This document shows, one piece after another, positions 1 through 8,345 of a DNA stretch of 64,000 nt; the stretch's first letter is position 1; each line of letters begins with the position of its first letter. The position numbers and the translations under genes were made by a program. Source of the stretch: Nocardia nova (GTDB taxonomy: Bacteria; Actinomycetota; Actinomycetes; Mycobacteriales; Mycobacteriaceae); the NCBI RefSeq assembly GCF_002933465.1, contig NZ_PSZE01000036.1, forward strand, positions 1-64,000. The letters are read 5' to 3'. Below the pieces are notes generated by a model. It had not been told where the DNA came from. It did no database searches and saw nothing but the letters and a program-made list of their open reading frames with translations.

Positions 1-1318
1 CGGACCGTTCGCCTCCGGGACTGTGCCGATGGTCAGCTCACCCTGGGAAACCGCAGCATCGTGCGAGCATTGGTTTCGGTGATCTTCTCCACCTCGTCAT
101 CAGGCACATTCGCCAACACCTCAGCCGCACGCTTACGACTGTTCGGCCAGTTGGAATCCGAATGCGGAAAATCGATCTCCAACATGATCCGATCGATACC
201 CACCTTATGCCGATTCTCCACACCGAACTCGTCGTCGATGAAACACCCCCAAAAATGCTGCGCGAACAGATCCGACGGCCGAGCATCGAAATCGATCGGC
301 TGATAATGCCGGTGCCGCTCCCACACGAAATCCAGCCGCTCCAGCATATACGGAATCCAGCCGATCCCACCCTCAGCAAGGGAGAACTGCAAATTCGGGA
401 ACCGCTGCAACACCCCCGAGAAAATCAGATCAGCAGTGCTCCACATAAGATTCGTCGAGAAAATCGAGATCGCAACAGCGAACGGCGCGTCCGGCAACAC
501 CACCTCACCCGGAATAGCCCGAGTCGCGGCGAACGAGAAACCAGGAACATACGAACCCGAACCGAAGTGCAAAGACACCACCGTCCCGGTCTCCTCACAC
601 GCCCGCCAGAACGGATCCCAATGCGCATTGTGGAACGACGGCAAACCCAACGGCACAGGACTATCCGGAAACGACACCGTACGCGACCCCTTCGCCGCCG
701 TCCGGCGAACCTCGGCCGCCGCCGCCTCCACATCCCAGAGCTGAACTATCGACAACGGAATATAACGATCCGGCGCCGTACCACACCACTCATCGATATA
801 GAAATCGTTCCACGCCTGCACACACAACCCCGCCAGATCCTTATCCTTCGCACGCTGGAAGACCCCACCACCGAAGCCAGGAAACGACGGGAAGCACAAC
901 GCGGCCTGCACCCCATCCAGATCCATATCCTTGACCCGCGCCGCCGGATCATAACAACCCGGAATCATGTCCTCATACCGGACCGGATCCAACCCCCACT
1001 CCTCCGGCGGCTTACCCGCAACAGCATTGAGCCCGATCGTCGGGAACACACCACCGTCGTAATGCCACACATGCTTGCCGTTCTCTTCCACGATCCTCGG
1101 CCCCAAATCCCGGTACCGAGAAGGCAGACGGTCCTGCCACACACGCGGATGCTCCACGAGATGATCGTCGACCGAAACGATTTGATGATAATCCTGCAAC
1201 GGCATAACAGCCTCCAAAACAAACGAACCGTACAATAAAATTATCTACCCAAAAGGCCATTCTCAGGCCCAACAACCGCACACGACACAGCCCGAGCGCA
1301 CCACAGCCCCTACAACAC
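1..1318. repeat. Long direct repeat, copy 1 (amidohydrolase duplication)
   Basis: This stretch is nearly identical to 19716-21033 in the same orientation. Only two differences were seen: C426 versus A20141, silent in the amidohydrolase, and A1274 versus C20989. Identity stops sharply after 1318. In copy 2 the next bases are the end of a CaiB-type CoA transferase gene, whereas here unrelated DNA follows. The left end runs off the window, so the full length is unknown. No transposase or terminal inverted repeat flanks it. Confidence 0.97.
33..1205 (-). CDS. Amidohydrolase family 2 metal-dependent hydrolase (ACMSD-like), copy 1
   Basis: A 390-residue TIM-barrel hydrolase or decarboxylase of the amidohydrolase-2 family, which includes aminocarboxymuconate-semialdehyde decarboxylase. 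Visible metal-site candidates are D13-x-H15 near the start (SVDDH), H213 in VSLHFGSG and D345 in LEIDFPHSD. ATG at 1205 was chosen because GGAGG lies six bases upstream; a TTG ten codons earlier is possible but has no ribosome site. The protein is identical to that of copy 2 at 19748-20920. Unlike copy 2 it has no CaiB gene in front, so it must use its own promoter. Family members act on carboxylated or ring-derived intermediates in the cytoplasm. The substrate is not predictable; a decarboxylase or ring hydrolase in the surrounding acyl-CoA pathway is an inference. Confidence 0.9.
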   Translation of the reverse strand: MPLQDYHQIVSVDDHLVEHPRVWQDRLPSRYRDLGPRIVEENGKHVWHYDGGVFPTIGLNAVAGKPPEEWGLDPVRYEDMIPGCYDPAARVKDMDLDGVQAALCFPSFPGFGGGVFQRAKDKDLAGLCVQAWNDFYIDEWCGTAPDRYIPLSIVQLWDVEAAAAEVRRTAAKGSRTVSFPDSPVPLGLPSFHNAHWDPFWRACEETGTVVSLHFGSGSYVPGFSFAATRAIPGEVVLPDAPFAVAISIFSTNLMWSTADLIFSGVLQRFPNLQFSLAEGGIGWIPYMLERLDFVWERHRHYQPIDFDARPSDLFAQHFWGCFIDDEFGVENRHKVGIDRIMLEIDFPHSDSNWPNSRKRAAEVLANVPDDEVEKITETNARTMLRFPRVS

Positions 1319-1326
1319 GGCGTTAG

Positions 1327-1341
1327 TATAGTTGAATAATT
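1327..1341. promoter_or_regulatory. AT-rich box TATAGT-TGA-ATAATT
   Basis: One of five close matches to TATAGT-N3-ATAATT that precede catabolic genes in this window. It lies just outside the duplicated block, about 120 bases upstream of amidohydrolase copy 1. The region around it is far more AT-rich than its surroundings. It could be an operator or part of a promoter; the bound factor is unknown. Confidence 0.45.
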
Positions 1342-1419
1342 GGTTATCAATAGCCTTTTCGACAGACTTTGGTGACCAGCCCACACAGCCGACGTCGAGA
1401 CGAGCCGATGAGCCATTGC

Positions 1420-2907
1420 CTAACCAGCGGGGGCGGCAATAACCTTGGTCTGGAGATACTGCTCGAAACCCTCACGACCGTTCTGACGACCCAGACCGCT
1501 CTGTTTGTAACCGCCGTAGGGGGCGTCTGCGCCATAGAACATTGCGCCGTTCACCGACACGATCCCGCTACGGATGGCTTGCGTCATCGCATCGGCACGT
1601 TCCTGGTCACCGCTCCAGATAAAGCCCGTTAGCCCGTACGGGCTGTCGTTCGCGATGCGAATCGCGTCGCGGTCGTCTTCGAACGGAATGACCACGAGCA
1701 CCGGACCGAAAATCTCTTCGCGCGCGATGGTCATCGTATTTTCGACATCCGCGAAGACCGTCGGCTGCACATAGTATCCCTTGGGCAGGTGCTCGGGCCG
1801 GGCCCCGCCGGTAGTGACCCGAGCGCCCTCGTCCCTACCTTTGCGGATGTAGTCCAACACCCGCTCTCTCTGCCGCGCGTTGATCAGCGGACCACAAAAG
1901 GTGGCCGGATCAGTGGGATCGCCGTACGGGATCCCGGCGAATGTCGCCGTCGCGATCTCGACCGCCTCGGCGTAACGATTGCGCGGCACCAGCAGCCGCG
2001 AAGGTAGTCCACATCCCTGACCTGCGTGCATGCAAGCGATCATCGATTGCGGGATGACACTGGCGAAATCGGCATCATCGAGCACGATCATCGCGTTTTT
2101 GCCGCCGAGTTCGAGGAAAGTCCGCTTCAATGTGGGCGCGGACAACTCGAGGACACGCTTGCCCACCGCAGTCGATCCGGTGAACGAGACCATATCCACC
2201 CTCGGATCGATCAAAAGCTGTTCGGCGACACTATTGTCCGAGGTCGTCACCACATTGAATACACCCGCCGGAATATCGGTCCGCTCGGCGACGAGTCGGC
2301 CGATTCGGGTAGCCCCCCAGGGGGTATCCGGGGCGGGTTTGAGAACCATCGTATTGCCGGCCGCGAGGGCCGGGCCGATCTTATTGAGTGCTACTTCGAT
2401 CGGAAAGTTCCACGGCAGGATGGCGCCAACCACACCAATCGGCTCCTTGACCACGCGACGGTGATTGACGAGGCCGAACAAATCCGTATCGGGTAGACTC
2501 CGCTCCCACTCGAATTTCGCGATGAGTTCGGCCGGATAGCTCACACCGTCGGCAAGCGGCCAATCGAGCTGCGCCACCTGGGTGATCGAGACGGGAGCCC
2601 CCGCCTCGGAGACCAGTTCGGCCCGGAATTCCTCTTTCTCCTCCTGCAGCGCCTCGTTCAGCTGCTGAAGGCAGTGTTTGCGGAATTCTCGATCACGGGC
2701 CCAGCGCCCTTCGTCGAAGGCCCTCCGCGCCGCCGCTATCGCAAGCTCCATGTCCGGACGACCGGCGTCGGCGGTGTCACCCAGGACCTCCTCGGTGGCC
2801 GGATTGATGTTGTCGAAGCGAGCACCCGAGACCGCTTCGGCGAGAACGCCGTCGATCAGCATGCGAGCTTCACCGCGAGCGGTTTCAGATGTCGTGGGAG
2901 CTGTCAT
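1420..2907 (-). CDS. NAD(P)-dependent aldehyde dehydrogenase
   Basis: A 495-residue soluble ALDH superfamily enzyme that oxidises an aldehyde to its carboxylate. It shows PWNF with N167, ELGGK with general base E266, and the nucleophile C299 in GQGCG, plus the FTGS cofactor motif. It is full length for the family. ATG at 2907 was chosen because AAGGAG lies about 11 bases upstream and the residues before it (MTHATLARV...) look non-coding. It is monocistronic or first in its unit, followed by amidohydrolase copy 1 on the same strand. An AT-rich box sits about 80 bases upstream. Placed beside a thiolase-fold/DUF35 pair, it may remove an aldehyde made by retro-aldol cleavage; that link is inferred. 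Confidence 0.93.
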   Translation of the reverse strand: MTAPTTSETARGEARMLIDGVLAEAVSGARFDNINPATEEVLGDTADAGRPDMELAIAAARRAFDEGRWARDREFRKHCLQQLNEALQEEKEEFRAELVSEAGAPVSITQVAQLDWPLADGVSYPAELIAKFEWERSLPDTDLFGLVNHRRVVKEPIGVVGAILPWNFPIEVALNKIGPALAAGNTMVLKPAPDTPWGATRIGRLVAERTDIPAGVFNVVTTSDNSVAEQLLIDPRVDMVSFTGSTAVGKRVLELSAPTLKRTFLELGGKNAMIVLDDADFASVIPQSMIACMHAGQGCGLPSRLLVPRNRYAEAVEIATATFAGIPYGDPTDPATFCGPLINARQRERVLDYIRKGRDEGARVTTGGARPEHLPKGYYVQPTVFADVENTMTIAREEIFGPVLVVIPFEDDRDAIRIANDSPYGLTGFIWSGDQERADAMTQAIRSGIVSVNGAMFYGADAPYGGYKQSGLGRQNGREGFEQYLQTKVIAAPAG

Positions 2908-2984
2908 CGTCGCCGAGACTCCTTCGTGTCGGACATGGTATCGAGCTACGCGAGCCAACGTGGCGTGCGTCACAAGCCACTATA

Positions 2985-2999
2985 TGTAGTCATATAATT
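2985..2999. promoter_or_regulatory. AT-rich box TGTAGT-CAT-ATAATT
   Basis: A match to the recurring AT-rich box, about 80 bases upstream of the aldehyde dehydrogenase start. The neighbouring ACTATATGTAGT (2979-2990) is itself nearly palindromic, which fits a protein-binding site. Confidence 0.45.
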
Positions 3000-3125
3000 C
3001 AGATCAAATACTTCCTCGGCCATACTTCCCGGGTCCAGAGTTGGCGCCGTTGACCCGAAGTCCTCGAGCGAACGTCCCCGCCTCGCCTCCGACAACGAAT
3101 CCGACCACACGCGTTCCATCTGCGG

Positions 3126-3168
3126 CCGGGACCTGCCCGTCGACCCCATGTCGACGGGCAGGTCCCGG
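3126..3168. terminator. Strong hairpin downstream of the MaoC gene
   Basis: A perfect 18-bp inverted repeat (arms 3126-3143 and 3151-3168) with a 7-base loop, lying just after the stop of the MaoC gene transcribed leftward. There is no clear T-run, as is usual in actinobacterial terminators. Confidence 0.75.
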
Positions 3169-3185
3169 TTCGGCAGCGCCACAGC

Positions 3186-3641
3186 TCAGAAGTAATAGCG
3201 GGCAACGAGTTCGGCCACGCACGCCGGCTTGTCGCCACCCTCGATCTCGATCGTGGTTCGGGTGATAATCTGCACGGCGTTTTCGCCGATCAGCTCGCAT
3301 TCGGCCAGCGTGCTACGCGCCCGGATCCGGGTGCCGGCGCGGACCGGAGCCGGGAAGCGCACCTTGTTCAGGCCATAGTTGACTCCCATGCGCATGCCCT
3401 CGATCTGACGCAACTGACTCAAGAAGTAGGGCACCAGCGAGACCGTCAGGAATCCATGCGCCACGGTCGCTCCGAACGGCCCCCCAGCCGCACGCTCCGG
3501 CTCGACGTGGATCCATTGATGATCCTCGGTGTCGTCGGCGAACCCGTCGATCCGCTTCTGCTCCATAAGAAACCAGTCGGTTGGCCCCAACTCCTCGCCG
3601 ACCCCCGCCTGCAGATCCTCGATTCCGCGGTAGATCTTCAT
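3186..3641 (-). CDS. MaoC-like enoyl-CoA hydratase / NodN-type hotdog protein
   Basis: A 151-residue single-hotdog protein of the MaoC dehydratase family, which adds water to or removes it from acyl-CoA thioesters. The hydratase-2 signature is present as D40-x4-H45 (EDHQWIHVEPERA), followed by GPFGATVAHGF. Length is typical of one-domain R-hydratases. The ATG at 3641 gives the expected N-terminus (MKIYRGIEDLQAG). It is separated from the aldehyde dehydrogenase by a strong hairpin, so it is probably a separate unit. A short related C-terminal remnant (VAELVARYYF) is found near 25137-25175. Its partner in a multistep acyl-CoA pathway is inferred from context. Confidence 0.9.
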   Translation of the reverse strand: MKIYRGIEDLQAGVGEELGPTDWFLMEQKRIDGFADDTEDHQWIHVEPERAAGGPFGATVAHGFLTVSLVPYFLSQLRQIEGMRMGVNYGLNKVRFPAPVRAGTRIRARSTLAECELIGENAVQIITRTTIEIEGGDKPACVAELVARYYF

Positions 3642-4362
3642 GACTCACCTTCCGCCGGCTTGGTTACCCACCGGCTGTTTGTGGCGACGGCTGCTGTCCG
3701 CCGCTCGCTTGCTCGCGGCTCAGCGGCTGCTCACGCCGATCCGGCTTCTCGATCTCGCAACCCGCCCATCGATTACGGTCAATTATATAGCTGATTCTAT
3801 CCAGGATAGAAAATATTGCCCACACGAGCGATGCACAGAGCGCCGAACCGTGGAAGTTACCACCCGCCCTACAAGGGCTGACGTTCGAGGAAACGGCGCC
3901 GGGTAGCGCGGCGACGAGTCGACCGCCGCGCAGATTCCCGGCGGATACGACGGCCTCTTGGCAACCGGGATGTACTCGACCGATCCAGGGGCTCAGACAC
4001 CAAGGTCTGCGACGCGGTCATCGACAAGTACACCGAAAGCAAGGTCAAGACAGGCACAGCGCCGACCGGCTACCAAGCGGTACTCGGGTTCGCCCGCGCC
4101 ATATCAGGACTCGAGGTGAGATGACCCGGCAGACCGTCAGCGCCACCCTGAGCGCGATGCCCGCCGCGCAGCATATGCCGCTCGGTGCTGGTGCCGCCGT
4201 CCAATGGAGATCAAGCATGATGGCCGTGCCCCTTTGTAGCCCAAAGGATCACGGCCATCATGTACGCGTCCGTGCGCGCGTCTCGCCGACTACTTGTGGC
4301 GAATGCGCGCAATTATTATCTTTATTTGCCACTGTCGCAACTCGTCCAGTTAGGCTGTATCG
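3642..4362. other. Intergenic region without a confident gene
   Basis: A 720-base gap. Near 3786-3800 there is an AT-rich stretch (TATAGC-TGA-TTCTAT) resembling the recurring box, which may serve the MaoC gene. From about 3950 to 4124 a plus-strand frame reads ...DAVIDKYTESKV...GLEVR and stops at 4122-4124; it looks like the end of a broken gene, but the family is not recognised. A large hairpin follows at 4216-4262. Confidence 0.4.
4216..4262. repeat. Two-tier inverted repeat upstream of the conservon
   Basis: A perfect 13-bp outer stem (4216-4228 with 4250-4262; CATGATGGCCGTG) encloses a second 6-bp stem (CCTTTG 4231-4236 with CAAAGG 4242-4247). It ends about 100 bases before the first conservon gene. 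It may be a terminator for whatever once lay upstream, an operator, or a remnant of a mobile element end. Confidence 0.6.
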
Positions 4363-6795
4363 GTGTTCAAAGTCAAACTCGGTGTCCGAGGCCGGATTCT
4401 GTCGATCGCCCTGGTGCCGAGTCTGGTGCTGCTATCCGTCGGCATCTGGTCGGCTACGTCACAGTGGTCGGAAGGCCGGCATGCCAAGAGTTGGGCGGCC
4501 GAACTCGACCGGGGCAGCGCACCCGGTATGGATTTCGCAGTCCAGCTACAGGAAGAGCGCAGACTCACTCTTCTGAGAATCGGCGGTAACGAGCTCCACG
4601 AAGAAGATCTCACGACGCAGCGCACGCGGGTCGATCATGCGATGCAGAACCTCCTGGCTGCGGGCCAACGCCTCACTGCCATCGATCCGCGTAGGATGTC
4701 GGCCACGCTGGAGGCCGGCCACACACTCAGCGCGCAACTTCCCTCGATTCGCCAACGTGCCGATTCGGGATCTCTACCTGCGGAGGAGGCCTACGAGTTC
4801 TTCAACCGCCTTATCGGTGTCGCGGTGGCCGGCATGGATCTCCTGCCCGTAGCTTCGCCGACTGCGGCCACTGCCTCCCAGGAATCGACCGCGACCGATC
4901 TGTTCCATGCCGCCGAGGCTATGTCGCGAGGCAACGCCCTCGCTGTCGCGGCGATCAGTGGACGCGAACAGACCGTCGACCAGCTCCGCGACTTCAGTGG
5001 CCAAGTCGGCTACTACCGCAATGAAGTCGCGAACCTCGAACCACGTTTGGACTCCACCGAACAAGCTTCGCTGCACGCTCTTGTGTCCGGCGACCCGTGG
5101 CGACGGCTGAGCTCGGTGGAGGACGCCATCATGGCGCGCGGATTGGTCTCATCGTCAGTCGGTTCCACCACGACCGGAAAGTCGGCCGGGGTGAACGAAA
5201 TGGCATCGCTGCCGCTGAGCGTGGCCGACTGGCAAGACGCTGCCACCGCTGTGAGCACGGCGCTGGTCAACCTGTGGCAGGCACAGCATCGCCAGGCAGT
5301 CCATGCAGCCGCAGCTCACGGCGAAGCGACCGCGCGAAACTCACTGATCAGCGGCATTGTGACGCTTCTGCTGTCCGTCGGCGCATTTCTGATCGCCGCT
5401 CAGCTGGCAACTCTGTTGATTCGGCGGCTCCGTCGGCTGCGTCAGGAAACCCTCGCACTCGCGGATGAGCAGCTCCCCAGGCTCACCGAGCGACTGCAAA
5501 ACAAACAGCCCGTCGATCTGGAAACCGACATCATCCGGCTCGATTTCGGAACCGACGAGATCGGCCAGGTCGCCGACGCCTTCAACCGCGCGCAGCTCGC
5601 TGCCGTCACCGCCGCCGTTTCCGAGGCGAAAACTCAGGCAGGCGTCAATGCCCTGTTCCTGAACATTGCCTACCGCAGCCAGGTGATGATCCATCGCCAG
5701 CTGGAGGTCCTCGATCAAGCCGAACGTGAACAAGAGGATCCCGCTCAGCTGGATCTGTTGTTCAAACTTGACCACCTGGCCACCCGGGAGCGCCGGAACG
5801 CGGAAAATCTCATCATTCTCGGCGGAGGCCAGCCCGGTCGGCAGTGGCGCAATCCGGTTCCGCTGCTCGATGTAGTCCGCAGCGCCATCGCGGAGACCGA
5901 AAATTACACCCGTGTCCAGGTTGCCAGACTTCCCGAGGTTTCGATCAGCGGAACCGCCGTGGCCGACGTCATCCACCTTCTCGCAGAACTGGTAGACAAT
6001 GCGACCTCATTCTCGCCGCCCGAGTCGAAGGTCGAGGTCACAGGGAATATCGTCGGCAAGGGCATCGTCGTCGAGGTCTCCGACCAGGGCCTGGGTATGA
6101 CCGCTGCGGAAATCGAGCGGGTGAACGAAACCTTGTCCAACCCACCGGATTTCAGCGTGACGAATGTGACCGACGATTCTCGGCTCGGACTGTTCGTGGT
6201 CGCGCTGCTCGCGGTCCGGCACAATATCTCTGTGCGACTGGCCGAATCGCACTACGGTGGTATTCGAGCTATCGTTGTCATCCCGTCTGAACTCATCGCA
6301 GCCCCAATGGCGGCCGACTCATGGTTGCCATCTACCGCGAACGATGTCGCAGCACGCTCCGCGCAGACCCTTTCGGCCGGCGCGCCCGAACTGACGGCCG
6401 GCGTGCCGCCCGTGGTCGGCAGGCGAGACCCTGCGGACTACGCGGTCCCGGAGGCTCCTGCCCCGACCGAAATTCCGTCTTCGTCCACCTCGTTCTGGAA
6501 TCCCCCACCGATCCACTTGCCTCCACCACCGGCGCAGTCGGATCCGAACGGCTTCGGGCATCGCGGTGGTCCCCCGGCAGGCAGCAAACCACAGCTTCCG
6601 CGCAGGCGGCGCCAGGAGAACCTCGCACCACAACTCGCCGAGCCGTCCGACCGGCAAGGTAGCCAACCGACCGTTCGTCGAACGCGTTCGCCAGAGCAGG
6701 CGCGAAGCCTTATGTCGGCCATCGAAAATGGCACGCGCCAGGGCCGCCAACTACCTCCTGACATTGATCCCTACACCCCCGGAGACCACCTGTGA
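4363..6795 (+). CDS. cvnA: Conservon CvnA-type sensor histidine kinase-like ATPase
   Basis: An 810-residue membrane protein. An N-terminal transmembrane segment (about 10-30) precedes a large extracytoplasmic nitrate/nitrite-sensing type domain. A second membrane segment lies near 325-350 (VTLLLSVGAFLIAAQL). A juxtamembrane helix, a dimerisation region and a HATPase_c domain follow, with ELVDNATSFSPP (N box) and VSDQGLGM (G1 box). The tail after about residue 640 is Pro-rich and low complexity. No clear phosphoacceptor-His box was found, as is usual for conservon ATPases. The GTG at 4363 starts just before the first membrane helix. The next gene overlaps by 4 bases (GTGA), and the cvnABCD order is exact. 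Conservons are thought to form a membrane complex that couples a sensor to a small GTPase; the stimulus here is unknown. Confidence 0.9.
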   Translation: MFKVKLGVRGRILSIALVPSLVLLSVGIWSATSQWSEGRHAKSWAAELDRGSAPGMDFAVQLQEERRLTLLRIGGNELHEEDLTTQRTRVDHAMQNLLAAGQRLTAIDPRRMSATLEAGHTLSAQLPSIRQRADSGSLPAEEAYEFFNRLIGVAVAGMDLLPVASPTAATASQESTATDLFHAAEAMSRGNALAVAAISGREQTVDQLRDFSGQVGYYRNEVANLEPRLDSTEQASLHALVSGDPWRRLSSVEDAIMARGLVSSSVGSTTTGKSAGVNEMASLPLSVADWQDAATAVSTALVNLWQAQHRQAVHAAAAHGEATARNSLISGIVTLLLSVGAFLIAAQLATLLIRRLRRLRQETLALADEQLPRLTERLQNKQPVDLETDIIRLDFGTDEIGQVADAFNRAQLAAVTAAVSEAKTQAGVNALFLNIAYRSQVMIHRQLEVLDQAEREQEDPAQLDLLFKLDHLATRERRNAENLIILGGGQPGRQWRNPVPLLDVVRSAIAETENYTRVQVARLPEVSISGTAVADVIHLLAELVDNATSFSPPESKVEVTGNIVGKGIVVEVSDQGLGMTAAEIERVNETLSNPPDFSVTNVTDDSRLGLFVVALLAVRHNISVRLAESHYGGIRAIVVIPSELIAAPMAADSWLPSTANDVAARSAQTLSAGAPELTAGVPPVVGRRDPADYAVPEAPAPTEIPSSSTSFWNPPPIHLPPPPAQSDPNGFGHRGGPPAGSKPQLPRRRRQENLAPQLAEPSDRQGSQPTVRRTRSPEQARSLMSAIENGTRQGRQLPPDIDPYTPGDHL

Positions 6796-7208
6796 GCACC
6801 CCCACCCACAACCTGGACTGGCTTCTGGACGACCTCGTCGGACACCTCCCCGGCGTGCGGCACGCCGTGGTGCTGTCCACCGACGGTTTAGTGCTCGGCC
6901 GCTCGGCAGCTATGACCAGCGAGGACGCCGAACACTTCGCCGCCATGGCCGCCGCGCTGCACAGCCTGGCCCGAAGTGCCGGGCAACGCTTCGACGGTGG
7001 CGCCGTCCGCCAAACGATCATCGAACTGGACGAGGCTGTGCTGTTCGCCAGCTCTGCCGGCCCGAATGCCTGCCTCGCGCTGCTCACCGACGAAACCGCC
7101 AATATGGGCATGGTCGCATACGAGGTGAACCAAACCGTCTACCGAGTCGGCAACTACCTATCCACCGCACCTCGCCGCGGCTTCGACCGCATAAACGGAA
7201 CGCAGTGA
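6792..7208 (+). CDS. cvnB: Roadblock/LC7 domain protein (conservon CvnB)
   Basis: A 138-residue roadblock/LC7 protein. The profile starts NLDWLLDDLVGHLPGVRHAVVLSTDGLVLGRS and runs over the whole length, typical of CvnB. Bacterial roadblock proteins regulate or scaffold small GTPases, here CvnD encoded two genes later. The GTG start overlaps the stop of the ATPase gene (GTGA) and its own stop overlaps the next GTG in the same way. This implies translational coupling and matched stoichiometry. Confidence 0.92.
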   Translation: MSTPTHNLDWLLDDLVGHLPGVRHAVVLSTDGLVLGRSAAMTSEDAEHFAAMAAALHSLARSAGQRFDGGAVRQTIIELDEAVLFASSAGPNACLALLTDETANMGMVAYEVNQTVYRVGNYLSTAPRRGFDRINGTQ

Positions 7209-7582
7209 CCGGCCGGCCAGCATCCTGGTTCGAGGACGAGGCTGGCCCCCTGGTCCGTGCCTACGCCGTGACCGGGGGACGCACCCACAGCACCCGGGCC
7301 GACCTGGACCTGATCACCCTGGTCATCGCTGTCGACCCTGCCGCGGAGCTGCGACGGCGCGAACCGGAATACTCGGCCATCATGCGCCTGTGCCGAGTAC
7401 CGCAATCGGTCGCCGAAGTGTCCGCGGCTCTGCGCCTTCCGCTTATGGTTACAAAAGTCCTGCTCGGTGACCTCATCGCCGACGGCCACATCATCTTCCG
7501 GTCCGTGTCACCGGTAACCGACACCGGACTACACAACGTCGATCTTCTGCGAACGGTACTGGATGGCATCCGCAACCTCTGA
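7205..7582 (+). CDS. cvnC: DUF742 protein (conservon CvnC)
   Basis: A 125-residue DUF742 protein. It has the family hallmarks VRAYAVTGGRT near the start and a winged-helix-like C-terminal half (CRVPQSVAEVSAALRLPLMVTKVLLGDLIADGHI). The GTG at 7205 overlaps the cvnB stop by 4 bases. Family members are encoded between roadblock and GTPase genes in conservons, and their molecular job is not established. The last 20 bases overlap the GTPase gene. Confidence 0.92.
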   Translation: MTGRPASWFEDEAGPLVRAYAVTGGRTHSTRADLDLITLVIAVDPAAELRRREPEYSAIMRLCRVPQSVAEVSAALRLPLMVTKVLLGDLIADGHIIFRSVSPVTDTGLHNVDLLRTVLDGIRNL

Positions 7583-8162
7583 CCCCATCGAACAACCCGC
7601 TCTCGCCACGTCGGTGAAAATCCTCATCGCCGGCGGCTTCGGAGTCGGCAAAACCACCATGGTCGGCGCAGTCAGCGAGATTACTCCGCTGCGAACCGAA
7701 GAAGTCATCACCGAAGTTTCCCGCGATGTCGATGATCTGTCCGGTCTCGAGTCGAAAACCACAACGACCGTCGCCATGGACTTCGGTCGCATCACCATTT
7801 CCCCCGAACTGGTCCTCTATTTGTTCGGCACTCCAGGACAGGACCGATTCTGGTTCATGTGGGATGAATTGGCACTGGGCGCCTTGGGCGCCATCGTCTT
7901 GGCCGACACTCGCCGCCTCGACAGCAGTTTCGCCGCTGTCGACTTCTTCGAGCGTCGGGGCCTGCCGTTCGTGGTCGGCGTCAATTGCTTCGATGGCGCA
8001 CCCCGGTATGACGCCGACGACGTGCGTTACGCCCTTGACATCCCTGACCATGTACCCATCGCGCTCTGCGATGTCCGACGGCGTGACTCCGCCAAATCTT
8101 TGCTCATAACGCTGATGGAATACCTCATCGCGCACCACCAGACCGTCCGACATCGCAGCTGA
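7563..8162 (+). CDS. cvnD: Ras-like small GTPase (conservon CvnD)
   Basis: A 199-residue GTP-binding protein of the bacterial Mgl/Cvn type. The P-loop is GGFGVGKTT (about 26-34), the switch-II motif is FGTPGQDRF, and the guanine-specificity loop is the divergent NCFDG, as in other conservon GTPases. It overlaps the DUF742 gene by 20 bases. It probably cycles at the membrane with the sensor ATPase and the roadblock protein. No conservon cytochrome P450 gene follows; the next gene encodes a secreted hydrolase. Confidence 0.93.
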   Translation: MASATSDPIEQPALATSVKILIAGGFGVGKTTMVGAVSEITPLRTEEVITEVSRDVDDLSGLESKTTTTVAMDFGRITISPELVLYLFGTPGQDRFWFMWDELALGALGAIVLADTRRLDSSFAAVDFFERRGLPFVVGVNCFDGAPRYDADDVRYALDIPDHVPIALCDVRRRDSAKSLLITLMEYLIAHHQTVRHRS

Positions 8163-8345
8163 GCAAGCACGGCTGAGCAAGGTCATTCATCGTAGCAACG
8201 CCGGTTCCGGTCTGCCCGACAATCGAAGCCGGCCCGTCGAAATTCGTTGCTCTGCAGCAGGCCAACGTTCCGGTTAATTAGTAATTTCATTTCGCTACTC
8301 CTGATAACCTCTTCTGCAAATCAGGTCACGGAAGGCAGGGCAGCG

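Noticed and set aside
162..1238. Long plus-strand frame opposite amidohydrolase copy 1 (and the same opposite copy 2)
   Set aside because: It is Arg/His/Thr/Pro-rich and mirrors the codon bias of the real gene on the other strand. The amidohydrolase has clear metal-site motifs.
4121..4576. Plus-strand frame of 151 codons overlapping the conservon start
   Set aside because: It runs through the large hairpin and into the start of the sensor gene in another frame, with no recognisable domain.
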